Shown: positions 23,427 to 35,960, counted from the stretch's first letter. The stretch: DNA of 64,000 nucleotides from Vishniacozyma victoriae (GCA_017654735.1 JADPYG010000089.1:630001-694000); one strand, 5' to 3'. Notes: generated by a model from the sequence alone, not told the origin. Program-made: numbers and translations.

Positions 23427-24608
23427 ATGACGATACCAGCATTGAAACCGGATATCTTAAGGAGGGTAGTCGAATTCGCGTTAGAGTCATGTGTCGTTTC
23501 CGAGGATGATCCCGCTACTCAGCTGGAGAGACAGAGGTATTTGGGTAACTTGATGTCGGTATCCAAGGTGGGTCCTTTATGATGCTGCAGCAGCGTGGCT
23601 GACGAGAAGATCTTCAAAGACATATGCACACCGCAGCTATACAAAGACTGCCTCATTAGCGATGTCAACAAGTTCCTCGCCGGTCTGGAGAAGGGGCCCT
23701 TCTCCCGAAAGTCTCAAGCACTTACGACAACCAAAACACTCCGAATCTACGCTTCAAAATATCGTCAAGGAGCTACCTATAAGGACCTTTTCGGAGGCAC
23801 CGCCGAATGGTTGGACGTGGGGAGTGCACGAGGGATCAATTATGGAGTCTCTTCCGAGATGTCTGATCAAATCTCATTCGACTACTTGAGGAACGATGTA
23901 GGCGCTTTAAGGATTAAACTCGGAAAGGTAAAGCGGAGCGCAGTATTCGGATCCGTAGAGCGAGTCTGCATGTCGTCGACCGGTGATCAAAGTTGGGGAA
24001 CGCACCATACTCATCCCCCTGTCGACGCCAACTTTACCACCCCGGCGCTACCTATTCGTCTGCTCTGTCTACCCAGCGTCAAGTACTTCTGTCAGTCGAC
24101 CATGCTTGGACCCTTGTCGCTCGGATGGACCACGATCAAGCTTAAGAATCCTCCAAAAGTCGCTACTTTCCACACCAGCCATATCAATCTCTGGGCGGAT
24201 AAGGACAATCTTCCCCCGATCATATTAGGAGCAGTCAATCGATATATGTCGACCGGATTGACATATCATACGATAACTCCCGATCTCATATGGAACGAAG
24301 GCACCGCCAGGGTCTTTATGCCTCTCTTGGCTTTCTTCACCTCGCGATCGGTCGGCATAGAGAACGACGGTTATTTGGACTCGATCTCGGAAGATACTGT
24401 CTCCTTTGCCGGCACCACGATTGAGATATACAATTTTGTCGACTGGTATCCCGGACCGACAGCGCACCCAAACCTCACCCGGGCAGACAGGCTGGCTTTA
24501 GTTCAAAAGTTTGTGGATAAGCATCTTGGGAAGTGGAAGGGGCGTGTTACCTTGATGGATAAAGCAGACTGTCCTCCCTGTTCAGCATGCGGGTACGCGT
24601 ACAAGTGA
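23427..24608 (+). CDS. F-box-like family protein, paralogue E
   Basis: Member E, 379 residues, divergent from D with only 175 bp between start codons. Exon 1 (23427-23567) reads MTIPALKPDILRRVVEFALES and ends NLMSVSK. The intron is at the conserved position. Exon 2 begins IFKDICTPQLYKDCLISDVNKFL, then TTKTLRIYASK, VERVCMSSTGDQSWG, LPSVKYFCQSTMLGPLSLG, LPPIILGAVNRYM, TTIEIYNFVDW, HLGKWKGRVTLMD and CPPCSACGYAYK, then stop. It is more diverged than B-D and shares LMSVSK and STxLGPLSL wording with G, so E and G may form a subgroup. Confidence 0.82.
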
Positions 24609-24824
24609 GGATGCAAGAGGGACAAGGAGAAAAGAGTGTTGGGTTCTGTCGAGGACATATCAGGAGCTGTGAGATCGAATACTTTGGCGTAGGGAATAAA
24701 TCGAGGTCAAGATAGATATTATGGTCATGAATATAAATATAGATATGCTTACAATAGAAATACAACAACCGACCATCCAAGAGTTCCCAAGAATGTCAAC
24801 AAATTTTCTCCTTCCTTTCACCAG

Positions 24825-27800
24825 TTATACATCTTCCCAAACTCCCACAGACTCCCCTCTTGCCCATCTTCCCCTCACATCCAATTCTACCACATTATCA
24901 TCCTCATACGTGACGAGATATAATGGTGATTTCTCTTTTCGCTTCTTTATCTCTTTTGGCTTGTCCATCTGGCGAGTTGATTCAGATGCAAGGGTGGATG
25001 TGGGTACAATCGGTGGTAAGGCTAATAACGATTGACTTTGATTTCCTCTTGACTTTGGTTTTGGTTTTGCGGTGGGAGCAGGGGGTGCATTAACTCGTGA
25101 AATGGGAGCGGTGGAAGTATTGGTTCGTGAGGTCGAAGCGAGTGGTCTCCTAGACACTGGTGCCGGTGGTGGGGGTGTAAGATCATTGTCATCGTCGGAA
25201 GAACACAGATCGATTATATCGTTACTCGATTTAGCTTGTTTCGAAAATCGCGCACTCCGTCTCGGGCCTCTTCTCGGTGGGATCGATCTAGGTGTCGGCT
25301 CTTTTCCACCATGACTTTCCCTTCCGGATGAATTGGGTGGACGGGAAGATGATACCGACGCGGTACTAGACGAGAAAGGGCTGCGCCGTACATTCCTTCT
25401 GATTCTCTCTCGGGAAGGTAACGGTGAACTGGGCGGAGGTGGTGTGAGTGTCGAGTCCCTACTAGCTGATGGCCTGTACTCGAGTGGCTCTTCTTCTTCC
25501 TCTGGCGCTTCTGCTCGCTGACTCGTAGGTGGACGTTGTGTCTGAGTGAAGAAGGACTTGAATGCCGCGGTGTTCTCCCCTCCTTGATCCCTCGTTGATT
25601 TCTTCAACACTTTCTTGGCTTTCGGTCTCGGTTTAGCTTTCGCCGCTAGCTCCTCCTCGTGTGCCTGGATCAATTCCGGCCAAGCTTCCTGGACGAGATA
25701 CTCGGCTATCCACAATCGGACTTCCGCCTTCTGGACCGGAACATCGGCCTTGTCGCCAGCATCATCCTTGCCGACCAGACCCAAATTTGCGCGTTCTGAC
25801 TCCTCCAAATCCTTCGGATCCACACGATGTCCATCCATTACATCATGGCATCTCTTGATGTAGGCGGTCGGAGTAAAGGAGATTCGGAGTTCCTTCAGCT
25901 CGGGATTGGTAGGATCTGGTCGAGAGGAGTGGATCTTGATGACATGGGCAGGCATATCTTGGAATGATTTGCGGGGTTTGTTTGGTCGGGAAGTCGATCG
26001 AGATGGTCCAGAGGTGGACTGGAAGAACGAAGTGATATGTGAATCTCTTGGGACATCTTCCTGATCCACCGATTTGGTCTTTGTCTCTGACGGCGCAGGA
26101 TCTCGAAGTCGAACACGCTCTCTGGCGCAAGTGACCAGTTCCGACCCGAATAGCCCTACACTCTCGCTGGCGAACTTCTTGGCGACTAGATCTTTTGTTC
26201 CCCATTCAAAGAACTTTTCGCAAGCCTTGGCAAAGCTCTCCATATCGCCTCTTCCCTCAGATCTGGCCTTTCCCCTCTTCTGAAACACAGCCTCTCCATT
26301 GCCGAACCCCGGCCATCCTTGCGATGGATCGTCCGACGAAGTTGCTGGGCGGAGGTATGCGTCGAGAGCGAACGCGGGAAAGAGGGTCAAGGGGTCTTTG
26401 ACTTGAAGTTCGGCTGCTCTGGCGGGATATCGTCGACCTAGATGACCCGAGGCATTGCTTTGCAGTTCGTCGATCATGAGGGCGTGTACTCTGGCGACAT
26501 CGACTTCGTTGATCGGGCGGCCAGCTTTGTAGCGATGTAGGAAATATGCCATCCCTGCATTGGCGAGGGCGTAGGTGATGGTCGGACCTAATTGTCAGTC
26601 GGACAATCTGGGTGCACCACCACGACAACAAAGTTGACAACTTCCAGGAGCAAAAACAAAAAGGTGGATGGAAGTAGAGATAGAGACGGGACCAGTGGCG
26701 TTGTTCTTTCGTACTTGATTGAATGGCGACAGACGGAGAATACGGATCCGAGCAGAGATGAATGTATCCTCCCTACGAGTTCCTACTGATCATGCCTTCT
26801 TTTCCTCGGCTACGGTTGCCATTCACCTCTAGTGTGAACTGGGCTCCTTGAACCAGTGCATATCCCGAATCCAGCTTTCACACGCGACAGTCCACTCCTC
26901 CCATTCCACACCACGCTGCCGCTAGGCTCGGCTCGCTAGCTAGCGGGTACCAGGCAGTCGTGCGTATCAATGCACTACGTCCATCACCGCGGACCAATGT
27001 AGTCCATACTTCTGACCAGTCCTAGTTCTCATGTATCGAGAACACGAAGAAGACCCGAAGCCAGTACACGTCCATACCCCGCCTCACATACACTAATTCC
27101 CGCGTTCCCCGACCCATGCAGTCCAAATTCCCCTCTAGCCAGAAAGTTCGGGAATATGGTCGAGACCCCGACTCACACATCCATATATCTCCTCATGTAC
27201 ACGGCAGGCTGCGTTCTCCGAATCCATTTCAATATCGAGAACTCACCAAAGCCAGTCAAGCCTTCCGGCGCATAATCCCCTCCGCCGAGCAAAGCTATCC
27301 AGACCATCGCCATCCTGCAGTCCTCCTCTGTTCTCAAGCTCGTACCGTCCTTGTCCGTCCACTGTTTGACAATCGCCGAGGATCGGTACATCTCATAATG
27401 CCTTAAATCCGGTTTCGACGAGTTCGATTGTGTTGAGGATGCCTGAGCCCCAGATAGAGTTGGCGAGTTGCTGATATCAGCTTTGTACTGTCAAAGTACG
27501 TATAGCTTACTTTCTGAGTAGGCAGGTAGCCCCGAACAATAGCGCATCGACATCATCCGAAAGTACGACGTCAATCTTGCCCTGTCGGTTCATAAGAGCG
27601 AGTTCAGCTTCTGCTTCTCCAGGTGCCTGGCATGAGTAATGCTCCAGTTGCTCACTCGAGGGGAAAACCTACGTTCCACCACTCAAGACCACAAGCATCC
27701 AAAAGTTCTTTGAATTGTCGAGATCGGTAGTCGGAAGTACCAAATTGACCAGCGACTTTCGTTCCACGCTTCTGAGAAGGCTTCTTAGGTCCGTCTGCCA

Positions 27801-28184
27801 CTTAGCTGGTCCTGATACCGGTTTGGGAGAGCTTACCAAACACAAAGACAGGCAAGACGGGATGTTGTAGTAGAGAAGTGATCTTGAAGAATATGGTCCT
27901 CATGAACGGGTTCTCACCATACTGTGGGACTTGAGCATGAAAGATCCATATCCTGTATGTAAGCTGCTTGTCGATTGAGCTAGGTACCGAGCTAGCTTAC
28001 GAGGCGTCGATTCCTATAGTCAACGCTCTTCGACCATTCTTGTTATTGTAGAAAGCTTCCCGAGCTAGCGTCGACAACGATGTCCGAGTCGCGGCTGGCC
28101 GGAGTAGCTGTTTACATCAGTTATGTTTCGAGCTACTTCAAGCGACGAGGGGTCACTTACGTCCCAAAGACCCGGTACACCCAT
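24825..28184 (-). CDS. GEN1: GEN1/Yen1-type Holliday junction resolvase (XPG/Rad2 superfamily)
   Basis: A nuclear structure-specific endonuclease that cuts four-way junctions and flaps. The start at 28184 gives MGVPGLWD, the GEN1/XPG N-terminus. It is spliced to LRPASRTRTSLSTLAREAF and TIGIDAS, then WIFHAQVPQYGENPFMRTIFFKIT and PVFVFDGPKKPSQKRG. The metal-binding acidic residues are visible in APGEAEAELALMNRQGKID, VVLSDDVDALLFGA and the LLGGGDYAPEGLTGFGPTITYALANAG helix-hairpin-helix part. The long C-terminal exon has a chromodomain-like area (RISFTPTAYIKRCHDVMD ... VRLWIAEYLVQEAWPELI). A Ser/Pro-rich tail with EEEEEPLEY and basic patches follows. One intron (26588-27246) is exceptionally long. 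Total is about 840-860 residues. Confidence 0.9.
26588..27246 (-). other. Unusually long intron (659 nt) in the GEN1-like gene
   Basis: The exon ends LTGFG at a GTGAGT donor (27241-27246) and resumes as PTITYALANAG after an ATTAG acceptor at 26588. Introns elsewhere in the window are mostly 35-60 nt. No protein frame in it looks real. It contains a GC-rich palindromic patch around 26930-26950 (GGCTCGCTAGCTAGCGGG). Confidence 0.7.
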
Positions 28185-28411
28185 ATTAGTCCATGCCTTT
28201 CTCCTTTCAGTAGCCTTACGATATCCAAAAAGTATGTATATGGATATGATATGAACAAAGACAAGGTATATCAATGTCAACAAGTTAACGCAGATGCTGA
28301 TGATGAAATAGAAAGCAGTCACGAGGAAACCACGTGGTCATGTGCCTGAATCCCTGAGACCGTTGTTGAGATAAGAATTTTGTGCATTTTAACATCATCA
28401 TCATAACGACA

Positions 28412-29927
28412 ATGAGCGCAAGTACAAGTACACAAGAGCATAAGAAGAGCAAACGCAAGTCTGTAGCTGGTGGGAATGAGGGAGGAGATGTGACTGTCGT
28501 TTTAAATGAAGCTTCTTCGAGCGCTGGACCTGCCTTCCGTAAGTCTTGACCTAGCTCTTCAGAGTAGGCTTAGCTCACCTGTAGTAAACTTCCCCTCGGT
28601 CCGACCCTCCAAGTCCACACCCTATACTGTCTATTCTCGAGAGATTGGATCATCAAAGGAGATCTCCAAGCAGAGGACTTGCATCGCAGGAGAGACTGAG
28701 GATGTCGAGTTTTTCAGTCTGAACAGGGATTACCCATCATCAGAAGCAGCAGATTGCCAGTAAGCTCCCATCACCATCCTGGAAGTGTCAGCTAATGATC
28801 AGGTACCTACCTGGACTATACGACCCCGACACCAATACCTTGACCCTTACTCCCGCTCCACTATACCTCATGTCGCATCGAGCAAAACGACTCAAGATGG
28901 CACCTCTTTCAACAGCAGCTACAGCCGAGGCACAAGTACAATACAGAGCTCAGAGAAATGACCTTGGAGAAGCATTCGGTACGAGGAAAGCCAAGTCGCA
29001 GATCAAAGCGCAAGAACGAGGGAAGGTCAATGCGGCAGCTATGGAGAGTGTCAAGGACCATTTGATGGATTCCATCGTTGTCAACGAGGAAACCGAGGGT
29101 GAGTCACTTGAATAGAAGTATGAGCGACAGCTGATGGTAGATGTCAATGCCCCGAGCGCGTTCATTCCTGTACCCAACATGACGACTGATGATGTTACGC
29201 GAGTCTACCCACGCGAATCGATTGTCCCATCCGCTGAATGGGCTGTCATCGATATCAAGCCCTTTATCAGGGCCAAAGATGAGAAAGAAAGATTGGGCCA
29301 TCTACCAAGCCGTCATTCTGCTTGGGTCAACAACAAGCTCGGCGAAGTCATTCGAGGTCCAGCAGAACTTCGCAAGGATAACATGTATGTCACTTCAACG
29401 TTCGAGGGAAATGAGCTGATGTGTAGTAAATACCTCTATTACCTATCAATGCTCCAAGATTTCAGCCGTAAAGTCAGCAAAATCGCTACTCTCAAGCCAT
29501 CCGAAATGGGCGAACAGTTCCCGAATGTCCCTTCACAAATCATTACCGGCCTATTGGACAGATTTACGGAGAAAAGCGGCAAGAAATATACCCTCACTGA
29601 TAGCCGAAAGACCAAGATTATGGCTTGGCAGTGTGTTCTTTACTTGACGATCGATGGATGGAGTACGGATATTAGCAAAGTAGCTACCGATCTCAAGATG
29701 AAACCCCCAAAGTCAGTATTTCCTTATACCTTGTCAGGATGGTGAGCTGATGGACCAGGGTTCAAGAGATGTTCGTGAATCTGGGATGTACGACTGATGT
29801 GCTCGGACCTGCGGAGAGGGAAGAGAGGGGATTATCGATGGCTGCGGCACGAGAGATGCGACGAGCAGTCCTCAAAGCGCCGGTCAAGTTCCCCAACGTC
29901 AAGCGAAGAGGACCTGTCAAGAGGTAA
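28412..29927 (+). CDS. RPA49: RNA polymerase I subunit A49
   Basis: A49 (POLR1E) forms a TFIIF/TFIIE-like heterodimer with A34.5 on RNA polymerase I in the nucleolus, helping initiation and elongation of rRNA. The start at 28412 gives MSASTSTQEHKKSKRKSVAG. Exons join to FPSVRPSKSTPYTVYSRE, YLPGLYDPDTNTLTLTPAPLYLM, LGEAFGTRKAKSQIKAQERGKV, VYPRESIVPSAEWAVIDIKPFI and HSAWVNNKLGEVI. The tandem winged-helix region follows with YLYYLSMLQDFSRKVSKI and a VQEMFVNLGC segment. It ends APVKFPNVKRRGPVKR. About six short introns are present. It is divergent from the GEN1-like gene, with 227 bp between the starts. Confidence 0.93.
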
Positions 29928-30144
29928 TCACCGTTATCTTGTATTAACTACTATACATATTGAGATCTATATGTACAGATTGGACTCACACTGAATGACC
30001 CGTACAGGCAAATAGCCAAGGGATGGTGTTTGTCAGGGAAGTGCTTGTGTGTAGTATTCCATGCTTCTATTGTGGCTTGATAAACAATGACCCGTCGTCA
30101 AGTCTGCTCATTTCCATCCATTCTCACTCCCATTATTCACCAAT

Positions 30145-31609
30145 ATGGTACAGCTCAAACCGGAGATATACAAGATGATTGTGGAATCGATGCTGGCCAC
30201 CGAAGCGCCTTTCGACCACAACACCAAATTGGATCAGCAACAAAGCTTGGCAAGAATGATGCAAGTTTCTAAAGTGAGTTCACTCCCCTTTCTGTGCTCA
30301 AGTCTCTTCGAGGGCGCCGTCTGGGATTGAAACTGGTGAAGGAAGGTAGATTCAGATGACAACTTTCATATTGGCGTGGACGTCAATGGCCTAGTTTGAG
30401 GATTTGGTTGAAGGGATCGTTAATTTGTAGAGAATTGGCTGATGATAGCTCTTGCACTCGATCTGCGTACCCTACCTATACAAAGACTGTCTCGTCGGCG
30501 ACGTCGACCTTTTCACCCGAGGCCTTGCGCCGAGATCTCGAAAAGAACACCTATTGAACAAGGTTACCGCCCTTCGACTCTACCATCCTTTCGATAGTCC
30601 CGACGAACCGTCGTATTCCGAATTACTCAGTGATGGCATGTGGACGGAGAATGGGAAGAAAGCCAAGATTCACGGCCACTCCGACCACGTCCGACGATGC
30701 TTTCAAGATAAGGCCTACGCCGACAGGTTCTGGGGTCGAGACGCCGGCAACAGACTGCGAACCTCGATCACGGACGGCGACATGGTCTTTGCCAGGATGT
30801 CACGCGATTGTCAGCCCGAATGTTATACCGATAAGGCAGCATTAGAAGACGAGGCATTCGCAAACCTGGAGAGCGTAATCATGACCGGCACTGGCGATCA
30901 ATCGTGGGGCGAATCTGGACTGGACGATTTCAAGCTCCCTTTCGACGCCTACCCGCAAATGACAACGCTTTATCAGCTCTGCGGTATTCCTCGAAAACTC
31001 GATCCCAAACTGGTCCCTCACTTTCTCCTCGGACTTGAAGGTAACAAACACTATTGTCAAACCAGCTTGGCAGGGCCCATGGCGCTCGAGAACGAAATCA
31101 TCCAAGTCGTCAATCCACCCGAGATCGTGACATTCCACATTAACCACCGAATTATGGAGGAGGGGATAATGCCTCCCATTGTGGTCGGAGCCATGAATCG
31201 CTACATGTTCGGAACTGGTACAGTCATGATGTGCGACTCTGAAGGCGACTACGTGGGGCCAGGGCAAGTAGTGGAGATCTTACGTCCACTCCAAAACATG
31301 CTCAACCACCGAAATCAGTGCTTGACTTTGTATCCGGGCACTTTTGATCCTCTCCCCTTCGAAGAAATCCCTTTGTACGAGACCACCACGATCGAGCTTT
31401 ATAATTACGTCCGACACCTCGATATCGATAACGTGGACCCGATCACCAGAATGGGACCGAGTAACCTCAAAGGTATCCAATACCAGCTCGATCGATCCAT
31501 CGGCAAATGGAAAGGCAAGGTCACTTTGAAAAACAGCGAGGACGCCCCTTGTTGTTCAGCTTGTGGCAAAGAACCCGATCAAAGGCATTTGATGATGGGC
31601 AAGCAGTAG
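30145..31609 (+). CDS. F-box-like family protein, paralogue F
   Basis: Member F, 429 residues. Exon 1 (30145-30273) is MVQLKPEIYKMIVESMLATE ... SLARMMQVSK. Its intron sits at the family position but is about 175 nt, versus 36-50 nt in the others. Exon 2 opens LLHSICVPYLYKDCLVGDVDLF, then KVTALRLYHPF, EPSYSELL, VIMTGTGDQSWG, LEGNKHYCQTSLAGPMALEN, MPPIVVGAMNRYMF, TTIELYNYVRHLDI, GKWKGKVTLKNSEDAPCCSACG. It is nearest to A, on the opposite strand. An internal segment (SRDCQPECYTDKAALEDEA) is longer than in B-E. Confidence 0.82.
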
Positions 31610-31888
31610 TGAAGAGGATGGAGTCGGGATGGAGTCATGACAGATTCCAGTGGTTTGGCGTGGAGAGGCAAGGTAGCAGAGGATGTCAATAGAAGTAGGA
31701 GATGACCGCTCAAACCGGCATGCAGCTTGATATTCGGAGTCGATCAAACATCGTACACTATCAGAACCAGACCGAAATGATTCAATGGTATCCATCAACT
31801 TCCTACATATCTGCAACGATCTCCCTCAAGTCCCTGGTCCTCCTCAGCACACGGAAGCACTCTGAGCTTTTTACTTTTCCCTATCCTA

Positions 31889-33180
31889 TCAAGAACGAAT
31901 TTCCAAAGACATGACGCTACCGAGCGCCGGCTTGGTAGTATCCGGGACTCGACACGCCGGACAAAGCGGAATTTCGTCAATGTTGTGGAATGAGACTTTT
32001 CCCTTCCAAGGACCAATTTGAGTATCGACGAGTCGTGCGAGAGCTTGTCGTACTTTCAAGTTGAGCGGCTTAATGTCTTTCTCAATCTCGGGACGAGCTC
32101 GACCTGGAACCGGATGGGGAGACGGCATCATCATGTCGCCGACCATATTGTACATTTCGATTGTAGTACCATCGAGAGAAACAGAAGCGAGGGGGACCTG
32201 CTTCCACTCTTGATCACCGGGGTGTTGTGGCGACTTTTGAACTTGCACGACCGATCTCTTGAACATTGACAAGATCGATACTGATAGTCCGTTGATCATG
32301 TGGTTTCCAATATCAGAGGGGATCGTAGACTGATAGGTGCCGAGTTTGAGTGGACAGCAAGATATGTATCGATTAATCGCACCAATCACAATCGGCAGTG
32401 ATTCTGGCCAATGGTCGTAAAGCTCGCTATTAGCGATGTGAAAGGTGGCGACTTTTGGGGGATGGAGGAACTTTTGAATAGTATTCGAAAGGGATAAAGG
32501 GCCGAGGATGCTGGACTGGCAGTAGTATTTGACGGTCGGCATCTTGATCAGGGTATCCGCAAATCCCTTTGGCTGTCCAGACACGCGTACAGAGATCAGG
32601 TCATCGCTCCTGCCTAAAAGGACGACTCGCTCCAAATTGGGTAGGGACTGGTGACCATTACCCATCATCCTTCGATGCCATTGATCGATTTCGAGAAGGT
32701 ATCGAGTATCTCCTGTGAGTCGATCTAGCGTCTGCTGTACGGTGCGGATCGGGTCGTTTGGATATCGTAAAGATCCCAAGCCCTTCCAAGCGATATGGGC
32801 ATCTAGTAGATCCCAGTATGGGGTATCGTATCGACTGCCTGTGGTGAATGACCCACTCGTAGTGTTTTGACTTTAGAAAGTTGAGCCTGCTTGGTCGGGT
32901 TTGGTGCGTGTGGATTTCGAGAATCGAAGAGTGGTTTGAAGAAAGAGAAAGGTTGGTAGGTGGCACAATCTTGGTATAGCTCGGCAGTACATAGCTCATG
33001 AAAGATCTGACAGAGTAAGCTATGGCTGACGAGAGCAATCACTTTACTCACCTTGGAAACACTCATCAAGTTTGCCAAATCTCGCTGTCGTTCCCTTTTG
33101 GAAGCCATTGTTCCATCATCGACGGCACAAGCCTGATGGATGATCTTCTGTAGTATCTCTGGATGTAATACCGGTAGCAT
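31889..33180 (-). pseudogene. F-box-like family paralogue G, frame broken by a 5-bp tandem duplication
   Basis: Member G starts MLPVLHPEILQKIIHQACAV and ends exon 1 with NLMSVSK at 33052. A short intron follows, then IFHELCTAELYQDCATYQPFSFF and KVKTLRVGHSPQ. The frame then breaks at TATCG TATCG (32824-32833, plus strand): a directly repeated 5-mer. The frame closes at 32803. Beyond it the family sequence continues in another frame with WDLLDAHIAWK, LERVVLLGRSDD, MPTVKYYCQSSILGPLSLSN, PIVIGAINRYI, VSLDGTTIEMYNMV and GPWKGKVSFHN, then CPACRVP. The second half is well kept, so the lesion is recent or a sequence error. G is tail-to-tail with F. Confidence 0.8.
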
Positions 33181-33457
33181 GATGGTAGTAATGATAAGTA
33201 GAGGTCAAGCATGATCATTGTGATTAGGGCATGAAGGTATTCAAAAAAGAAGCAATTGATCAGTGACACAATTTGTGTATGAACAACGCCGAATGACCGA
33301 GCTGACGTCTCTCAAGCGGGACCTGGACATTTGACCTGATCAATTCGAAGTGGCTGATATCACATACTGGCATCCATAATCTTCATCCAACATTCCATAT
33401 AAAACAACCTACCACTGACAACTCACTTCGGACAAATCTCGTAAAACTCCTCAAAGC

Positions 33458-35367
33458 CTAGTAGCCCTCAAACCTGAATCCAAGGTCGACCATATCCTTC
33501 GTGACTCCCTTCGTCATTGCCTTCTGGACGTCCTCAGGAGGGCCATCGAGGAGTCGGTTAAGGTACCTAACATAGTACTTGTACCCTGTAAGGGTGAGAG
33601 CGAATAAAGCGGCACATGCAAGCACTACGAATCAGCTCCACCATTGCCATGTTGAATTTAACTTACGACATCCGAAAGCGGCAAAGTACCTGGGTGGTGC
33701 GTAGTACAAGTATGAAGCCCAGATGTTGGAGGTACCGCCAATAGCGTTCAACATTGCGATGGCAGCTGCCCGCTTAGCGATAGGTCGGGGCATGTGGTGG
33801 TTGATAGTCTTGTACATCAGGAGTTGAGGGCCGACTGAGAATCAGCCATAGTCCAGCCTCATGAAAGATGGCAGACGTACCAGATGCGCAAGGCATCAAC
33901 ATCATAGCGGTGTACCTTCCACCAGTGTTGAGTGTGGCCATTGGGACGACGTAGGTGCAGCATGCAAGACCGATGCAGAACATCATGAACCAGTACATGT
34001 GGTTACGTTTCTGGAACATTAGTCCTGATTTCACGACGTAAGCAGCGGACTTACATCGGACCAGTAGGTCAATCCGAAGTAGTACCCTGCAGCAAAGATG
34101 TAAGGTGGAGCTAAGATATTAGTACGGATGCCGGATAGGCAAGATCACAGGACTCACCGGTCAAGAGAAGCGTAATGGTGGTGTTGTATCCAAGAGTCCT
34201 GACGATAGATGGGAAGAAGTTGGCAATAGAGCCCTGAGCCTGGGACATCATGTTACAGAAGATCATGATGTAGACCCGACCATCAGCTTAGCTTATGATA
34301 CCAAAAACAAACTCACCTTGATATCCTTGAGCCCAATCTTGAACCCTTGCCAAGTCCCAATATCCTCCGTTCCTTCACCGGCTCCAGCTTCCTTCTCAAG
34401 CCTGTAGACTGCTACTTGTCGCTCCAGGGGAGTCAAGAGCTTGGCATTGTAAGGATATTCGGGCAGGAAGAAGCAGCAGATGGCTCCAATACCGACCGTA
34501 GCGGATCCTTCTCTGTACCCCATTAGCGTGATGCGACACCACCACTACGTGGTCACTTACACAATGAACAACCACCTCCAACCGGCGATACCATGTACAC
34601 CGTCAAGTTTGAGGAGCCCAGCAGCGATGAGACCACCAAATGCGTTACCGAATTGCTGGAAGAAGTAAAGACCTGGAATGATAAGCGAAAGGTCCACTTT
34701 TTCTATCAATTCTGAGACTTACCAGCAATTCTTACACCCAATTCGTGCTTGGAATACCAAGCACTGAGGAGGTAAATAGCTCCCGGGAAGAAAACTGCCT
34801 CGGATACACCCAGGAGAACACGTACACCGAGTAGAGCTTCGTAAGTTTGGACGGTAGCGGTACAGGCCGAGATAGCTCCCCAGATCATACAAGCGCAGCA
34901 GATGTCTATATTGTTAGCGGAGGTCTCGTATGTATCTTGTAGTCACCTACATAATCCAGGCCGGGTAATTCGAGAGATGATGAGATTACTAGGGAGTTGG
35001 AAAGGCAAGTATCCTACGAAGAGGATAGAAATGGCTGTCGCGAATTGTTGAGTAGTCATGTCGAGATCTTCCATGATACCCTGGAGTTTCGCTGCGGCCA
35101 AGTTCTGCCGATCGATGTAATTGAGCACGTATAAGATACCCATGATCGGCCTAGGATCAGCTCAAGATCACGACATAGGTCAGGTGATACTGACATAATG
35201 ACACAATCTGCCTTTCGGACAATTCTCTTGACTGTCGCATTGTAATCTTCCTCCGAGAGGGCAGCAATGTCTTCAGGCACTCCGCGAGCATCGGCTTCAA
35301 GTGCCGATACATCAACAGGTTCCTTAGTGTCGAAGTCTTTCGACTCGGTTCGGTGGATTGAGGTCAT
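33458..35367 (-). CDS. MFS transporter, ACS family (Dal5/TNA1-like), second copy
   Basis: A 12-span permease of the anion:cation symporter family. The start at 35367 (MTSIHRTESKDFDTKEP) precedes a cytosolic N-terminus. It then reads IMGILYVLNYIDRQNLAAAKLQGIMEDL, with the DRxNxxxAxLxG signature. Later segments are FVGYLPFQLPSNLIISRI, RVLLGVSEAVFFPGAIYLLSAWY, LYFFQQFGNAFGGLIAAGLL and GWRWLFIVEGSATVGIGAICCFFLPEYP. The protein ends DPPEDVQKAMTKGVTKDMVDLGFRFEGY in spirit, with the stop at 33458-33460. At least nine introns are present. It is divergent from the HpcH/HpaI aldolase gene. Substrate is unknown; ACS members carry carboxylates, vitamins and related anions. Confidence 0.88.
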
Positions 35368-35960
35368 CGTTGATGTGTGAAATTTTTGGTGGGCATACAA
35401 TCCGCCAAAAATCGCCTTGTTATATACCTGGTAAGGATGCCTGTACCGATAAGGCTCCTCATACCTGCCTTGGTATTTGCTTCATGCCGTTCGTGATAGG
35501 TGTGGTGAGTGTACGTAGAGATAGAGCAGGCTAGGCGGAAAGAAACGGGAGCAGGGAATCTTGACGGTGCCCCTCTACTGGAATGGGGTGAAAAGATAAG
35601 CCGTCTTTTAGCGGGAGGAGCACTTGGCGAGCTGACCGTTCCTGGTATCGGCGTTCGGCCCGGTTGTCTCCCTCCTCTTGAACATCGTCAGCTATCTGTT
35701 CATGTGGTCACAACACCCGTATCATATGACATCTCGCTTGATATGATCTGGAGGAGCTCAAATAGGACAGCCGATAGTCACTCACCTCGAGATTCCGTGA
35801 TCACTCTTCATCAGACTAGCGGGTCTTCAGATTGCCGACCGAATACAGGCTGGTATATAAGTCGACCGTAGATGAAGTTGGCTTCTACATCCCTCATATC
35901 CTCAATTCAAAGCTTAAACCTCCATATCAAACTTAACGGAAACCCCTATCACTGTTCAAC
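35368..35960. promoter_or_regulatory. Divergent promoter region between the second MFS gene and the aldolase
   Basis: A 593-bp gap between two outward-facing starts. No gene is evident. The longest open stretch (35509-35871) has no splice-linked continuation and no recognisable domain. No clear repeated operator was seen. Confidence 0.5.

Noticed and set aside
28065..28322. A hydrophobic minus-strand frame that looks like a membrane protein
   Set aside because: It is the 5' flank of the GEN1-like gene read in frame with MGVPGLWD; the true start at 28184 begins the nuclease, and the upstream part is divergent promoter.
35509..35871. A 120-residue open frame between the MFS and aldolase genes
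   Set aside because: It starts at a non-ATG codon, has no domain, and sits in a divergent promoter region.
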